From Candidatus Aminicenantes bacterium UBA647 (GTDB lineage Bacteria; Acidobacteriota; Aminicenantia; UBA2199), in the NCBI GenBank assembly GCA_002299555.1, contig DBOL01000054.1:1-33974 (forward strand): a stretch of DNA of 33,974 bases, written 5' to 3'. A program made the translations under genes and the position numbers. Positions 16,816 to 24,563 of the stretch are shown here, in pieces. Below the pieces are notes generated by a model. That model saw only the letters and a program-made list of their open reading frames with translations, made no database searches and was not told the origin of the DNA. The first letter of the stretch is position 1; every line of letters begins with the position of its first letter.

Positions 16816-16891
16816 GGTGAGTGTAGCTCAAGGGTAGAGTGTCGGTCTGTGGAACCGAATGTTGGGGGTTCAAATCCCCTCACTCACCCCA
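16816..16891 (+). tRNA. tRNA-His (anticodon GTG)
   Basis: A full cloverleaf can be drawn. The acceptor GTGAGTG pairs with CACTCAC, and the anticodon stem TCGGT/ACCGA holds the loop CTGTGGA with anticodon GTG. The T arm is GGGGG-TTCAAAT-CCCCT. The additional 5' G opposite discriminator C73 is the histidine identity pair. CCA is encoded at 16889-16891. It is not a selenocysteine tRNA, although a SelB-like gene follows. Confidence 0.97.
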
Positions 16892-17004
16892 TTTGCTCTT
16901 CAAATTAATAATATGATGTATTCAAAAAATAAGACAATCAGGGGAAAATCTGATGAGATGTTGGTCATGATCCCAAAAAGCATTAATAGCTTATTCTAAT
17001 TCAA

Positions 17005-18051
17005 ATGAATTCATTCCTTGTTCATCTTAAGATTAAAGAAGCATCCTTTCCCGGTATTGTTGTTCTTGGGGAAAAGAATTATTCAGGGAGTTTCAAGAAA
17101 ATTTCAGAGAATATATTCCATGTCAATTTTAAACAAAAAGTTAATTTACGTTTAAACGAAAAAGTAGGATTGAAGAGCAGATCCAAATTCTTTTTGCCTT
17201 TACTTCCTATTTTTACAGAAAGCAACAAGAAAAAGCTTGCTAAGTTAGCAAAATCTCTTAACGATAATATAAGTCTGCTTTCAGCTGAGGACGTTGTACT
17301 TCTGACTGTTAATAATGAAAAGGCATTAAATGTTATATATCTTGAAGATTTTTTATCAATTGAGAGGAGAAAATTGCTTGATATACTTATCTCGCTTGAA
17401 TCTAACAAAAAGATAAAGCTTATGGATCTTACTAATTTGTATTCATGCTCTTATAAGGTTTTTGTTGATAATTATGATAAGATCGTTGATAAACTGACAA
17501 ACTCTTATAACAATCGTTTAAAGACCATAAAATTTTCTGATATAGCCGGACAGATCATATTTCACCCCGATTCAATTTATTTCAGATATTTGCTTGAAAA
17601 AGCCAGGTCAAATCATGATTTTCGTATTTTGAAGGATAAATTGGTATTTACTGAACTTCCACTCTCTGAGCAGGAAGTTTTAATGGTAACTGAAGTAGAG
17701 AAAGTTATTAAGAAAAACAAGCTTGGAATATTTTCAATTAATTCGATCAGAAAAGTGTCCGAATTCGACATCGGATTTATTAATAATTCATTATGGCATC
17801 TCCTTAGCGAAGAGAGAATTGTACCCATTGATGAAAAAAGGGAAAATTTTATTTTTTCAGATGAACTAACCAAAATAATTAACAGACTTAAGAAATTTAA
17901 AAGAAATCAGGGAGATATGATCGATATAATTTCATTTCGTGAGATATCAGTCTTTAACAGAAAAAATATTATCCTGATACTTGAATACCTCGATTCTCAG
18001 AAGATCACTACACGAATAGGAAATAACCGCAGGATCGAACTCCAGGTCTGA
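17005..18051 (+). CDS. SelB C-terminal-like winged-helix protein lacking the GTPase domain
   Basis: A 348-residue protein. The C-terminal 140 residues read like the last two winged helices of the selenocysteine elongation factor SelB: LPLSEQEVLMVTEVEKVI opens one, and FREISVFNRKNIILILEYLD followed by TTRIGN (residues 311-340) matches the SECIS-binding wing (FRD...GRK.AI..LEYFD..G.TRR.GN in SelB). Residues about 75-215 fit the first two winged helices, and residues 1-66 could be a reduced domain III beta barrel. The GTPase domain and domain II are absent, and a stop (16987-16989) closes the frame just upstream, so this is a free-standing protein and not a misread start. No selA, selD or tRNA-Sec is in the window. 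No Shine-Dalgarno site is seen; TATTCT lies 7 nt before the ATG. Its job could be RNA or DNA binding, or it could be a relic under decay. Confidence 0.65.
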   Translation: MNSFLVHLKIKEASFPGIVVLGEKNYSGSFKKISENIFHVNFKQKVNLRLNEKVGLKSRSKFFLPLLPIFTESNKKKLAKLAKSLNDNISLLSAEDVVLLTVNNEKALNVIYLEDFLSIERRKLLDILISLESNKKIKLMDLTNLYSCSYKVFVDNYDKIVDKLTNSYNNRLKTIKFSDIAGQIIFHPDSIYFRYLLEKARSNHDFRILKDKLVFTELPLSEQEVLMVTEVEKVIKKNKLGIFSINSIRKVSEFDIGFINNSLWHLLSEERIVPIDEKRENFIFSDELTKIINRLKKFKRNQGDMIDIISFREISVFNRKNIILILEYLDSQKITTRIGNNRRIELQV

Positions 18052-18056
18052 AAAAA

Positions 18057-19142
18057 TTAATTGTTATCGACTTTTAATTCAGTTTCTTCCTCAGGGGTCT
18101 CTTCGATTTCAGTTTCTTCCTCAGGATTCAATCTCGCTTTAGCCAGTTTTATGATCTCATCAAATCCACTATCCTGTTCTGTCTGGGGTTTCCCTTTTGC
18201 AAGTTTATTGTACCAGAGCTGGCGAAGATATTTATATGCATTCGATTCTACGTCAGAGTCGCCAAGTAGAAAAGCCTCTGCATAATATTCAACGGCTTTT
18301 TGTGTATCTGTCTTGTGAAGAAGCTGACCGAGTTTTGTTGCAACATTTGCTTTTTTATTCAGATTGTATGAAGTAGATATAAACTTAATCGCATTTTCCC
18401 GATCTTTTTTCTTCAGGTACCACTGACCAACCATGTATGCATATTTATGGTTTGAATCATCTGAAGCAGTGAATAATTTTTCTACAGCAGCTAGTGAATC
18501 ATCTATCATAAGCGGGTCTTTCCTATACAAAGCTATAGCAAAAGAAAATATTCTTTTCTCAGTCCTTTTTGATGTGTCGATATCAAATGCTTCAATCGAT
18601 TTTGCGAGTGCATTTTTAAGAGCCTCAGAATTTTCATCATCTTTCCCTTTTGAATATAATATCAGGGACTGAATGCTGAGGGCAGGAGAAAGATATATCG
18701 AATTTATCTGGTTCCTAAGCTTACTGTTTTCTCCAAAGCTTTTCTTTATCTTTTTAGCCAGATCAATGACAAGGCCTGCATACTGAAAAGCTTTATCCAT
18801 GTCTCTTTTTGTGACATTGTATGAGTTCGCCAGATAAATATACATCTCGATCTTGTAATTATCCTCAAGATCTTCAACCGATATTACTTTCTCTCCATAT
18901 TCAATTGTTTTATCAAAATCTCTGATAACATAAGATGTTTTGGTAAGGTTTATGTTCAAATTCTTGAAAAACCTTTTATCTTTGCCATATTTAACTGAAA
19001 AGTCTTCGAGTAATTGGAGCCTTATTTTTCCGTCCTTCTCTGCAACAGCTTTCAGCCATAAGTCCTGTTTTTCTCCACCATAAGCTACAGAAACTGATAG
19101 AATAAGTGTAAAAATTATCAACATTGAAATTTTTTTCATCAT
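18057..19142 (-). CDS. Exported helical-repeat (TPR-like) protein
   Basis: A 361-residue protein with a signal peptide (residues 1-22, ending near VAYGG). The body is alpha-helical with TPR-like units such as FDKTIEYGEKVISVEDLEDN, AYMVGQWYLKKKDRENAI and KAVEYYAEAFLLGD. The C-terminal tail is Glu-rich and contains a 10-residue repeat built on PEEETE; in DNA this is an 18-base direct repeat at 18078-18095 and 18108-18125. The frame extends upstream to 19178, but AGGAGGT (19154-19148) lies 5 nt before the ATG at 19142, which fixes the start and leaves a clean signal peptide. It probably scaffolds periplasmic protein contacts. It ends 5 bases from the converging SelB-like gene. Confidence 0.8.
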   Translation of the reverse strand: MMKKISMLIIFTLILSVSVAYGGEKQDLWLKAVAEKDGKIRLQLLEDFSVKYGKDKRFFKNLNINLTKTSYVIRDFDKTIEYGEKVISVEDLEDNYKIEMYIYLANSYNVTKRDMDKAFQYAGLVIDLAKKIKKSFGENSKLRNQINSIYLSPALSIQSLILYSKGKDDENSEALKNALAKSIEAFDIDTSKRTEKRIFSFAIALYRKDPLMIDDSLAAVEKLFTASDDSNHKYAYMVGQWYLKKKDRENAIKFISTSYNLNKKANVATKLGQLLHKTDTQKAVEYYAEAFLLGDSDVESNAYKYLRQLWYNKLAKGKPQTEQDSGFDEIIKLAKARLNPEEETEIEETPEEETELKVDNN

Positions 19143-19176
19143 TATATACCTCCTAATTACCCGGAACAATATAACC

Positions 19177-19206
19177 ATTATAATTTCTGAACTAAATATT
19201 TGTCAA
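19177..19206 (-). promoter_or_regulatory. Promoter of the exported repeat protein
   Basis: On the minus strand a perfect TTGACA (19206-19201) and a perfect TATAAT (19182-19177) are 18 nt apart. A start near 19170 leaves a short leader with AGGAGGT. The -35 lies inside an 8-bp inverted repeat, so repressor control is possible. Confidence 0.75.
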
Positions 19207-19235
19207 GTATTTTTGACAAATTATCAATATTTGAT
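19199..19235. repeat. Two adjacent inverted repeats, operator-like
   Basis: TTTGTCAA (19199-19206) and TTGACAAA (19213-19220) form a perfect dyad with a 6-nt centre. ATCAA (19223-19227) and TTGAT (19231-19235) form a second dyad with a 3-nt centre. They lie between the divergent promoters of the repeat-protein gene and xseA. Part of the first arm serves as the minus-strand -35 box. Confidence 0.6.
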
Positions 19236-19248
19236 GCAATTTACTATA

Positions 19249-19277
19249 TTGATTTTATAGAATTGATGTTCTATATT
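19249..19277 (+). promoter_or_regulatory. Predicted leaderless promoter of xseA
   Basis: TTGATT (19249-19254), a 17-nt spacer and TATATT (19272-19277) end 7 nt before the ATG at 19285. No ribosome site lies in the gap, so the mRNA would start at or next to the initiation codon. Confidence 0.6.
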
Positions 19278-19284
19278 CACAATA

Positions 19285-21063
19285 ATGAAAATGGTTGATA
19301 TCGTTATCAGTGGGCATAATGTCAGAATTGCATTTGATGAGAACAGTATTCATATTTACAATGCATTTCAAATAAAAGAGGATCTGAAATCAAGAGGCTA
19401 TCGTTTTGATGCGGCGAAAAAGACCTGGTATGTAAATCCAACAGATGTTGAGAAGGAATTGGATGCTTTAAATTCCGGCTTGTCAGGTATTGAAACTTTA
19501 GCTAAACCCCCGGTAATGTCTTTGTTAAAAGAGAATGGTGAAACCGAATTGCCGGAATCCTATTCCGTGATCCAGCTCAGGAACACAATTGAGAGAGCGC
19601 TGAACACATCTATACCCGCAAAAATCTGGATAAGGGGTGTTATCGCGTCTGAAATTAAAAGTTATAAATGGTTCTCATATTTTGATTTGAAAGATGAGGA
19701 TGAGAATCTTGAAATACATTTCAATGTGGAGGCCAGAAGTTCAAACATTGAGAAAGTGATCGGGAAACTAAAAAAATCGGGTGTTGCTGAATTGCTTGAA
19801 AAAGAGCTTCCGGTATTTATTCTTGCAAGTCTTAAAGTATCTCTAAAGAATAAGGTTGATGTAAGGATGGAGATGTTAGATATAATGCCTGAGTATACAA
19901 GGTCGAAGATAAAAGGCAAGCTTGATATAACGATTGAAAAATTGAAGAAGGAAAAAATATTTGAACTTCAGAAAGGGCTGTCCCTTCCTAAACTTATTAA
20001 AAACATCGCACTTATAACTTCTGAGCAGGGGACATCTATTAAAGACATAATGGCGGGAATTCATCCTAATGAAAAGAGGTTTAACATTTTTTTTACAGAC
20101 TCAAGGATGGAGGGAGGAAATGCTGTTTCCAGTGTTGTCAGATCCATTGAGTTTTTTGAAAATCATCCATCTCTGAAGTTTGATTGTATCATTATTGCAA
20201 GAGGCGGGGGGAGTGAACAATCATTAAGTGTGTTCAATGAATATGAAATTTGTAAAAGGGTTTGTATAGCAAAGACCCCGGTTGTAACTGCAATCGGGCA
20301 TGAGAAGGATCTAACAGCTATAGAGCTGTGTTCTCATTTTACTCCAACACCTTCAACGCCTTCGGGAATCGGGAAATTTTTCAGTCACGGTTTTAATCTT
20401 AACAGCGATATTCTGGGAGAATTGCTGGGGAGGATCACGTTGGGGTTCTCGATAATTTATAGAGGAGAAACTGAAAAGATCAACTCCTATCTTTCTCATA
20501 TTCCGGTGATCTTAAAAACCATAACAAGGTCTTCGAAAGAGAGGTTAGCAGAGAGGATCAGGCAGATTGAAGATCATGTTTTTTATTTACTTAAGCAATC
20601 AACCTCAAAAATAAAATTTGTATCGGACCTTTTTCTAAATAAAAGTCGTGATCATATTAATTCAGAGAAAGACAGAGTGAAGATCATTAACAGAGGGATA
20701 AAGGACCGTGTAAGAACCAGAAGTAGCTTTGAGAATACTATTCTCAAAAGATCAATATCAAGAATAGATCTATCCGGCAGGAAACGGGAGATCAGAGTAT
20801 TGTTTGAAAACATTATTAATAAATACAGGGAGCTGACGAATACCGGGTCCAGAGTAATTGTAAGTGAGGAAACTAAAGTGAAAATGTTTAAAGACTATGT
20901 GGAATCAAATGATCCCCAAAGAATACTTGAACGGGGGTTTTCACTTACACTGGATGAGAATAATAAACCTTTGACATCAATTGAATTATTCAAAGAAAGT
21001 GATCAAAAAAAAATAAGGTTCTTCGACGGTGAAATATTTGTCGAGGAGAAGGAGATTAAATGA
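19285..21063 (+). CDS. xseA: Exodeoxyribonuclease VII large subunit with N-terminal extension
   Basis: This subunit degrades single-stranded DNA from both ends together with XseB. It has 592 residues, longer than the usual 400-450. The standard protein begins near residue 92 (SYSVIQLRNTIERAL, the OB-fold DNA-binding domain). The catalytic region follows with ITSEQGTSIKDIMAGI, IIARGGGSEQSL, TAIGHEKDLTAIE and TPTPSTPSG, then a long coiled coil and the C-terminal LERGFSLTL. Residues 1 to about 75 are an added domain with the pattern LKSRGYRFDAAKKTWYV, recalling HARP or DUF5710-like modules. The stop overlaps the xseB start by 4 bases. The ATG at 19285 lacks a ribosome site but sits 7 nt after a -10 box; a second ATG at 19291 is possible. 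Confidence 0.93.
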   Translation: MKMVDIVISGHNVRIAFDENSIHIYNAFQIKEDLKSRGYRFDAAKKTWYVNPTDVEKELDALNSGLSGIETLAKPPVMSLLKENGETELPESYSVIQLRNTIERALNTSIPAKIWIRGVIASEIKSYKWFSYFDLKDEDENLEIHFNVEARSSNIEKVIGKLKKSGVAELLEKELPVFILASLKVSLKNKVDVRMEMLDIMPEYTRSKIKGKLDITIEKLKKEKIFELQKGLSLPKLIKNIALITSEQGTSIKDIMAGIHPNEKRFNIFFTDSRMEGGNAVSSVVRSIEFFENHPSLKFDCIIIARGGGSEQSLSVFNEYEICKRVCIAKTPVVTAIGHEKDLTAIELCSHFTPTPSTPSGIGKFFSHGFNLNSDILGELLGRITLGFSIIYRGETEKINSYLSHIPVILKTITRSSKERLAERIRQIEDHVFYLLKQSTSKIKFVSDLFLNKSRDHINSEKDRVKIINRGIKDRVRTRSSFENTILKRSISRIDLSGRKREIRVLFENIINKYRELTNTGSRVIVSEETKVKMFKDYVESNDPQRILERGFSLTLDENNKPLTSIELFKESDQKKIRFFDGEIFVEEKEIK

Positions 21064-21326
21064 CAAATAAATCAGAAAGTTATGAGAAAAATTTTAAGAT
21101 ACTTGAAAATGTCGCAGACTCACTGAACAAAGATGAGATCAATATTGATGACCTTGTAGAAAAAACAAAGGAAGCGCTGTCTGCTGCAAAGAATTGTATC
21201 AACATTCTTAATTATCAGAAGGGGGAATTCAAAAAACTTGAGAATGAATTTGCTCTTCTATTAAACGATACAGTCGAAAAAAAAGACAACAAGCCTGAAA
21301 TGGAAGATGGAAAGGAACCTTTTTGA
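21060..21326 (+). CDS. xseB: Exodeoxyribonuclease VII small subunit
   Basis: The small helical subunit binds along the coiled coil of XseA and is needed for activity. It has 88 residues, a normal family length. The sequence SYEKNFKILENVADSLNKDE matches the family opening (YEEALAELEEIV..LE), followed by a second helix with LVEKTKEALSAAKNCINIL. The tail is charged. The ATGA overlap with xseA supports coupled translation at a fixed ratio. The next gene starts 7 bases downstream, extending the operon. Confidence 0.92.
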   Translation: MTNKSESYEKNFKILENVADSLNKDEINIDDLVEKTKEALSAAKNCINILNYQKGEFKKLENEFALLLNDTVEKKDNKPEMEDGKEPF

Positions 21327-21333
21327 GTGAAAC

Positions 21334-21942
21334 ATGATGTTTAATGAAAATAATGGAAGGTTTCTTGGGGAAAATAAATTCTTTGAGTATGAAGGAATAA
21401 CTTTTGAGATCATCAGAAGAAAAGTCAGATATTTCAGGGTTGAATTCAATGGGGAAATTCCAAGGATGATCCTTCCTCCGGGAGGAGATCAAAAAAAAGT
21501 ACTTAAGGAGAACATTGGCAGGATAAAGAGAAAATATGAGAAATATCTGGATCTCATTGATGTGGCCGGAGAACTGAAATTCTATAAGAGGGATAGTCAG
21601 GCTTTTGAAGAAATTGTACGGAGATATACAGAATTATTTTCAAAAGAGCTGCAAGTGAATGTTAGAGAAATTAAGTATAGAAAAATGAGGCGAATGTGGG
21701 GGAATTGTAGAAGTAACGGCGTTATTACTCTTAATTCGAGGCTTAAAAAGCTTCCTGAAAATGTGATCTCATATATAATTTTCCATGAGCTTCTGCATTT
21801 AGATGAGAGAGGTGGCCATTCCATCAGGTTCAATAGAAGGATGAAGAAAAGGTTCTCTGATCATAAAAAGATAGAAATGGAACTAAAATCATATTTTATT
21901 AAATTTGATCTTGAAGATGTTAAATTAAAGAACGGTTTATGA
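21334..21942 (+). CDS. YgjP/SprT-like zinc metallopeptidase (DUF45)
   Basis: A 202-residue cytoplasmic protein of the YgjP family. The zinc site is HELLH (H151, E152, H155) with the third ligand in GHSIRF (H162). Upstream lies the family signature RKMRRMWGNCRSNGVITLN (KRMKTRWGSC in most members). The N-terminal 80 residues form the usual beta domain (FEIIRRKVRYFRVEFNGEI). Related SprT/Wss1 proteins cut DNA-bound proteins, but YgjP substrates are not established. The start follows xseB by 7 bases, with only a weak GAG ribosome site, so coupling is likely. A place next to Exo VII fits a role in DNA repair; that is an inference. Confidence 0.9.
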   Translation: MMFNENNGRFLGENKFFEYEGITFEIIRRKVRYFRVEFNGEIPRMILPPGGDQKKVLKENIGRIKRKYEKYLDLIDVAGELKFYKRDSQAFEEIVRRYTELFSKELQVNVREIKYRKMRRMWGNCRSNGVITLNSRLKKLPENVISYIIFHELLHLDERGGHSIRFNRRMKKRFSDHKKIEMELKSYFIKFDLEDVKLKNGL

Positions 21943-21966
21943 TATTATCATCTGGAAAGGTAAAAA

Positions 21967-22230
21967 ATGATCAGACTATTAATATTACTGTTTATAGCGT
22001 CAATTTGCGGTTCAATAGGAGCAAAACTTGCTGATTCCAAGTCTAAGGGATGTTTTACCAGCATCATACTGGGTTTTATCGGAGCATTGATCGGGAGTTG
22101 GATAAGCAAAAGTGTAGGTATTGAAGATTTTTTGTATATAAAAGGTATTCCTGTGTTCTGGTCTATAATCGGATCAGCTCTTTTTGTTACAATTCTAAAT
22201 CTTATTAGCGGAAATGGTAAACGTAAATAA
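21967..22230 (+). CDS. GlsB/YeaQ/YmgE-family small membrane protein
   Basis: An 87-residue protein with three hydrophobic helices (LLILLFIASICGSIGAKLA, then FTSIILGFIGALIGSWI and FWSIIGSALFVTILNLI) and the glycine pattern of the transglycosylase-associated family. Members are small inner-membrane proteins, often stress-induced, and despite the name have no proven enzyme activity. GGAAAGG (21954-21960) lies 6 nt before the ATG. It follows the YgjP-like gene by 24 bases and may be co-transcribed. Confidence 0.85.
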   Translation: MIRLLILLFIASICGSIGAKLADSKSKGCFTSIILGFIGALIGSWISKSVGIEDFLYIKGIPVFWSIIGSALFVTILNLISGNGKRK

Positions 22231-22306
22231 AATTTTCATCAGGACTCAGAAAGTTTTGTTTATTAGAAATATATCAGTTTTTATCAATTAATTTTAGGAG
22301 AATAAT

Positions 22307-22789
22307 ATGAACTTTAGATCACTAAGAGGGACACTGTTATTTATTTTTATTTTTTTGGTATCAATGGTTTTTGTTAATGCGGAATATATTTCACCTGAGG
22401 GTTATTGGAAAACAATTGACGATAAGACCAAAGAAGTAAAATCAATTGTTAAAGTATGGGTGGGGGAAGATGGGAAATTGAATGGTCAGATTCTTAAAAT
22501 ATTCCCGAAGGAAGGTGAAGATCCGGATCCGGTTTGCGACAAATGTAAAGGCAAATTAAAGGATCAGAAAACTATAGGCATGGTTTTTATGTGGGGATTT
22601 TATAAAAAAGGAAACAAATGGGTTAAAGGTGAGATCGTAGATCCCGAGAACGGAAAACAATATCATTGCCAGGTTTATACAAAAAAAGAGGGAAAGGAAC
22701 TTAAAGTTTACGGTTATATAAAGTTGATCTTCAAGATAGGCAGGACCCAGACATGGATCAGAACAGATAAATCTGCCCTGGAAGGATAA
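22307..22789 (+). CDS. DUF2147-family exported protein
   Basis: A 160-residue protein with a signal peptide (residues 1 to about 25, ending VNAEYI). The mature part follows DUF2147: EGYWKTIDDKTKEVKSIVKV, then GKLNGQILKIFPK, a CDKCKG knuckle that is typical of many members, IVDPENGKQYHCQV, and VYGYIKLIFKIGRTQTWIR at the end. The fold is a lipocalin-like beta barrel found in periplasmic proteins of unknown role. AGGAG precedes the ATG. Only one base separates its stop from the manC start, so the two share a transcript. Confidence 0.88.
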   Translation: MNFRSLRGTLLFIFIFLVSMVFVNAEYISPEGYWKTIDDKTKEVKSIVKVWVGEDGKLNGQILKIFPKEGEDPDPVCDKCKGKLKDQKTIGMVFMWGFYKKGNKWVKGEIVDPENGKQYHCQVYTKKEGKELKVYGYIKLIFKIGRTQTWIRTDKSALEG

Positions 22790-22790
22790 A

Positions 22791-23855
22791 ATGAGTGGTT
22801 CCCGTTACGCACTGATAATGGCAGGAGGCCAGGGTACACGCTTCTGGCCTTACAGTACAGAAAAGAAACCGAAGCAATTTCTTGATATCGTTGGTGGGTC
22901 CTCTCTGATTGGGCAAACATATGAGAGGCTTAAGGAGTTTATTCTCCGGGAGAATATATTCATTATTGCTGACGGGAAATATCTTGATCTGACCCTGAAC
23001 TCTATTCCTGAACTTGAAAGATCAAATTATATTGTGGAACCTTCTCCAAAAAATACTGCTCCATGTCTTATTCTGGCAAATATAGTATTGTCGAAGATCG
23101 ACCCGGAGGGAGTACTTCTCGTTGTCCCCGCAGACCATTATATCCCTGACAAGGATAAGTTTTCGAAAGAGATGCAGGATGCAATGAGTGCTGCAGAGGA
23201 ACGCGCCATTATCACATCGGGAATAAAACCTTATATTCCTCATACAGGATACGGATATATTAAATTTGAAAACAATAGTGTTCAGAATATAGAGGGAACT
23301 GATTTCTTCAGCGTTGAAGAATTCAGAGAGAAACCTTCTCTGGAACTTGCAGAGAAATATGTAAAGGCAGGAAATTATTTCTGGAATTCCGGGATGTTTA
23401 TTTACAAATTCAAATACTTCAAAGAATTTCTGGAAGAGTATGCAAAAGATTATCATGATTTCTATATCGAACTTGAAAAAAATATTGATGATGATGAGGG
23501 CTTTAAAAAAACATTCTCAGATGTTGTACCGGAATCCATTGACTATGTCCTTATGGAAAAGGTTAAAGAGGTGAAGATGTTCGGTGCCGGATTTGAATGG
23601 AATGATGTAGGTGCATGGCTAAGTGTGTATGAATTGAATGAGAAAGATAAGAACCGAAATGTAAATATTAAAGAGAATATTATAATTGATTCGGCAGATT
23701 CGCTCGTTTATTCTACTGAGGACAAGCCTGTTGCACTTATAGGTCTGGACAACGTTGCAGTTATAAATACTGAGAATGGGATTCTTGTTTCGAGAATGGA
23801 CAAACTGCAGAATGTTAAGAATGTAGTTGATCTGCTGAACAAAAAGAAATCCTGA
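22791..23855 (+). CDS. manC: Mannose-1-phosphate guanylyltransferase
   Basis: This enzyme makes GDP-mannose from mannose-1-phosphate and GTP for surface polysaccharide and glycan synthesis. It has 354 residues, the single-domain form without a fused phosphomannose isomerase. The nucleotide-binding signature is MAGGQGTRFWPYSTEKKPKQ. Further landmarks are VEPSPKNTAPC, VVPADHYI, TGYGYIKF, FREKPSLELAEKY and YFWNSGMFI, and the left-handed helix part begins near NDVGAWLSVYEL. GGAAGG at the end of the DUF2147 gene serves as ribosome site. No other nucleotide-sugar gene is nearby. Confidence 0.94.
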   Translation: MSGSRYALIMAGGQGTRFWPYSTEKKPKQFLDIVGGSSLIGQTYERLKEFILRENIFIIADGKYLDLTLNSIPELERSNYIVEPSPKNTAPCLILANIVLSKIDPEGVLLVVPADHYIPDKDKFSKEMQDAMSAAEERAIITSGIKPYIPHTGYGYIKFENNSVQNIEGTDFFSVEEFREKPSLELAEKYVKAGNYFWNSGMFIYKFKYFKEFLEEYAKDYHDFYIELEKNIDDDEGFKKTFSDVVPESIDYVLMEKVKEVKMFGAGFEWNDVGAWLSVYELNEKDKNRNVNIKENIIIDSADSLVYSTEDKPVALIGLDNVAVINTENGILVSRMDKLQNVKNVVDLLNKKKS

Positions 23856-23862
23856 ATATAGA

Positions 23863-24516
23863 ATGGGTTCAGATCATACAATTTCAGAACTTCAGAAAGA
23901 GTACAAAACCTTAAGACCTGATATTGAAAAAAGACTGAAAGAATTCCGGAAGATCCTTGAAGAGGGGAGTAGTGAAGACATATTTTATGAATTAATGTTC
24001 TGTCTTATGACTCCTCAGTCCAGGGCTGAGCTTTGCTGGGACTCAGTTCTGAGAATAAAAAAACGGGATATACTCAAAATAGAAAAAAGTGATGAGATCC
24101 TCGATGATATGATCGGAGTGAGATTCAAATATAAGAAGTCAAAATACATTCTTGAGGCAAGGGATAAATTTTATCGTAATGGTGCTTTTACCTGTAAAGA
24201 AGTTATTTCAGATTTCTCCGATATAAAAAAAATGAGAGAGTGGCTTGTTTCAGATATTAGGGGAATAGGGCTTAAAGAAGCCGGCCATTTCCTGAGAAAT
24301 ATCGGTTTAGGTAAAACTCTAACAATTCTGGACAGGCATATTCTGAAAAATCTGATGAGTTTCTCTGTTATAAAAGAGATCCCCTCCTCGTTGACCCCTT
24401 CCAGGTATTTTGATATTGAGGAGAAGATGATCGGTTTTTCAGAAAATATTGATATTCCGCCTGATCATCTGGATCTCCTTTTCTGGTATAGGGAAACAGG
24501 CAAAATATTCAAATAG
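23863..24516 (+). CDS. 8-oxoguanine DNA glycosylase/AP lyase, Ogg2 family
   Basis: A 217-residue base-excision repair enzyme that removes 8-oxoguanine and nicks the abasic site. The sequence follows the Ogg2 subfamily best known from archaea: FYELMFCLMTPQSRAELCW, then a helix-hairpin-helix DIRGIGLKEAGHFLRNIG with the catalytic Lys in GLKEAGH, and TILDRHIL with the catalytic Asp. It ends in ELxLxxWYxETGKIFK-type sequence (LDLLFWYRETGKIFK), where Ogg2 proteins keep a conserved terminal lysine. The first ATG after manC is used, 7 bases beyond its stop, with no clear ribosome site, so coupling is assumed. Functional class is confident by motif; the closest relatives cannot be named without a search. 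Confidence 0.88.
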   Translation: MGSDHTISELQKEYKTLRPDIEKRLKEFRKILEEGSSEDIFYELMFCLMTPQSRAELCWDSVLRIKKRDILKIEKSDEILDDMIGVRFKYKKSKYILEARDKFYRNGAFTCKEVISDFSDIKKMREWLVSDIRGIGLKEAGHFLRNIGLGKTLTILDRHILKNLMSFSVIKEIPSSLTPSRYFDIEEKMIGFSENIDIPPDHLDLLFWYRETGKIFK

Positions 24517-24528
24517 GTGAATCACACT

Positions 24529-24558
24529 TTAGGATATTGAAAAAAATATTGTTATAAT
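24529..24558 (+). promoter_or_regulatory. Predicted leaderless promoter of the MFS gene
   Basis: A perfect TATAAT (24553-24558) ends 5 nt before the ATG at 24564; a weak TTAGGA (24529-24534) lies 18 nt upstream of it. No ribosome site is present, so initiation at or near the ATG is predicted. Confidence 0.5.
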
Positions 24559-24563
24559 TGCTA

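Noticed and set aside
16816..16891. tRNA-Sec, suggested by the SelB-like gene next to it
   Set aside because: The anticodon is GTG, the acceptor is 7 bp plus the histidine-specific additional G, and there is no long variable arm; it is tRNA-His.
18078..18125. Short tandem repeat as a possible CRISPR or regulatory array
   Set aside because: Two 18-base copies 30 bases apart encode a Glu-rich protein repeat (PEEETE) in the tail of the exported repeat protein; it is in-frame coding redundancy.
23022..23456. Open frame of 144 codons on the minus strand opposite manC
   Set aside because: Conserved manC motifs cover the region, and the opposite frame is a hydrophobic/Cys-rich shadow.
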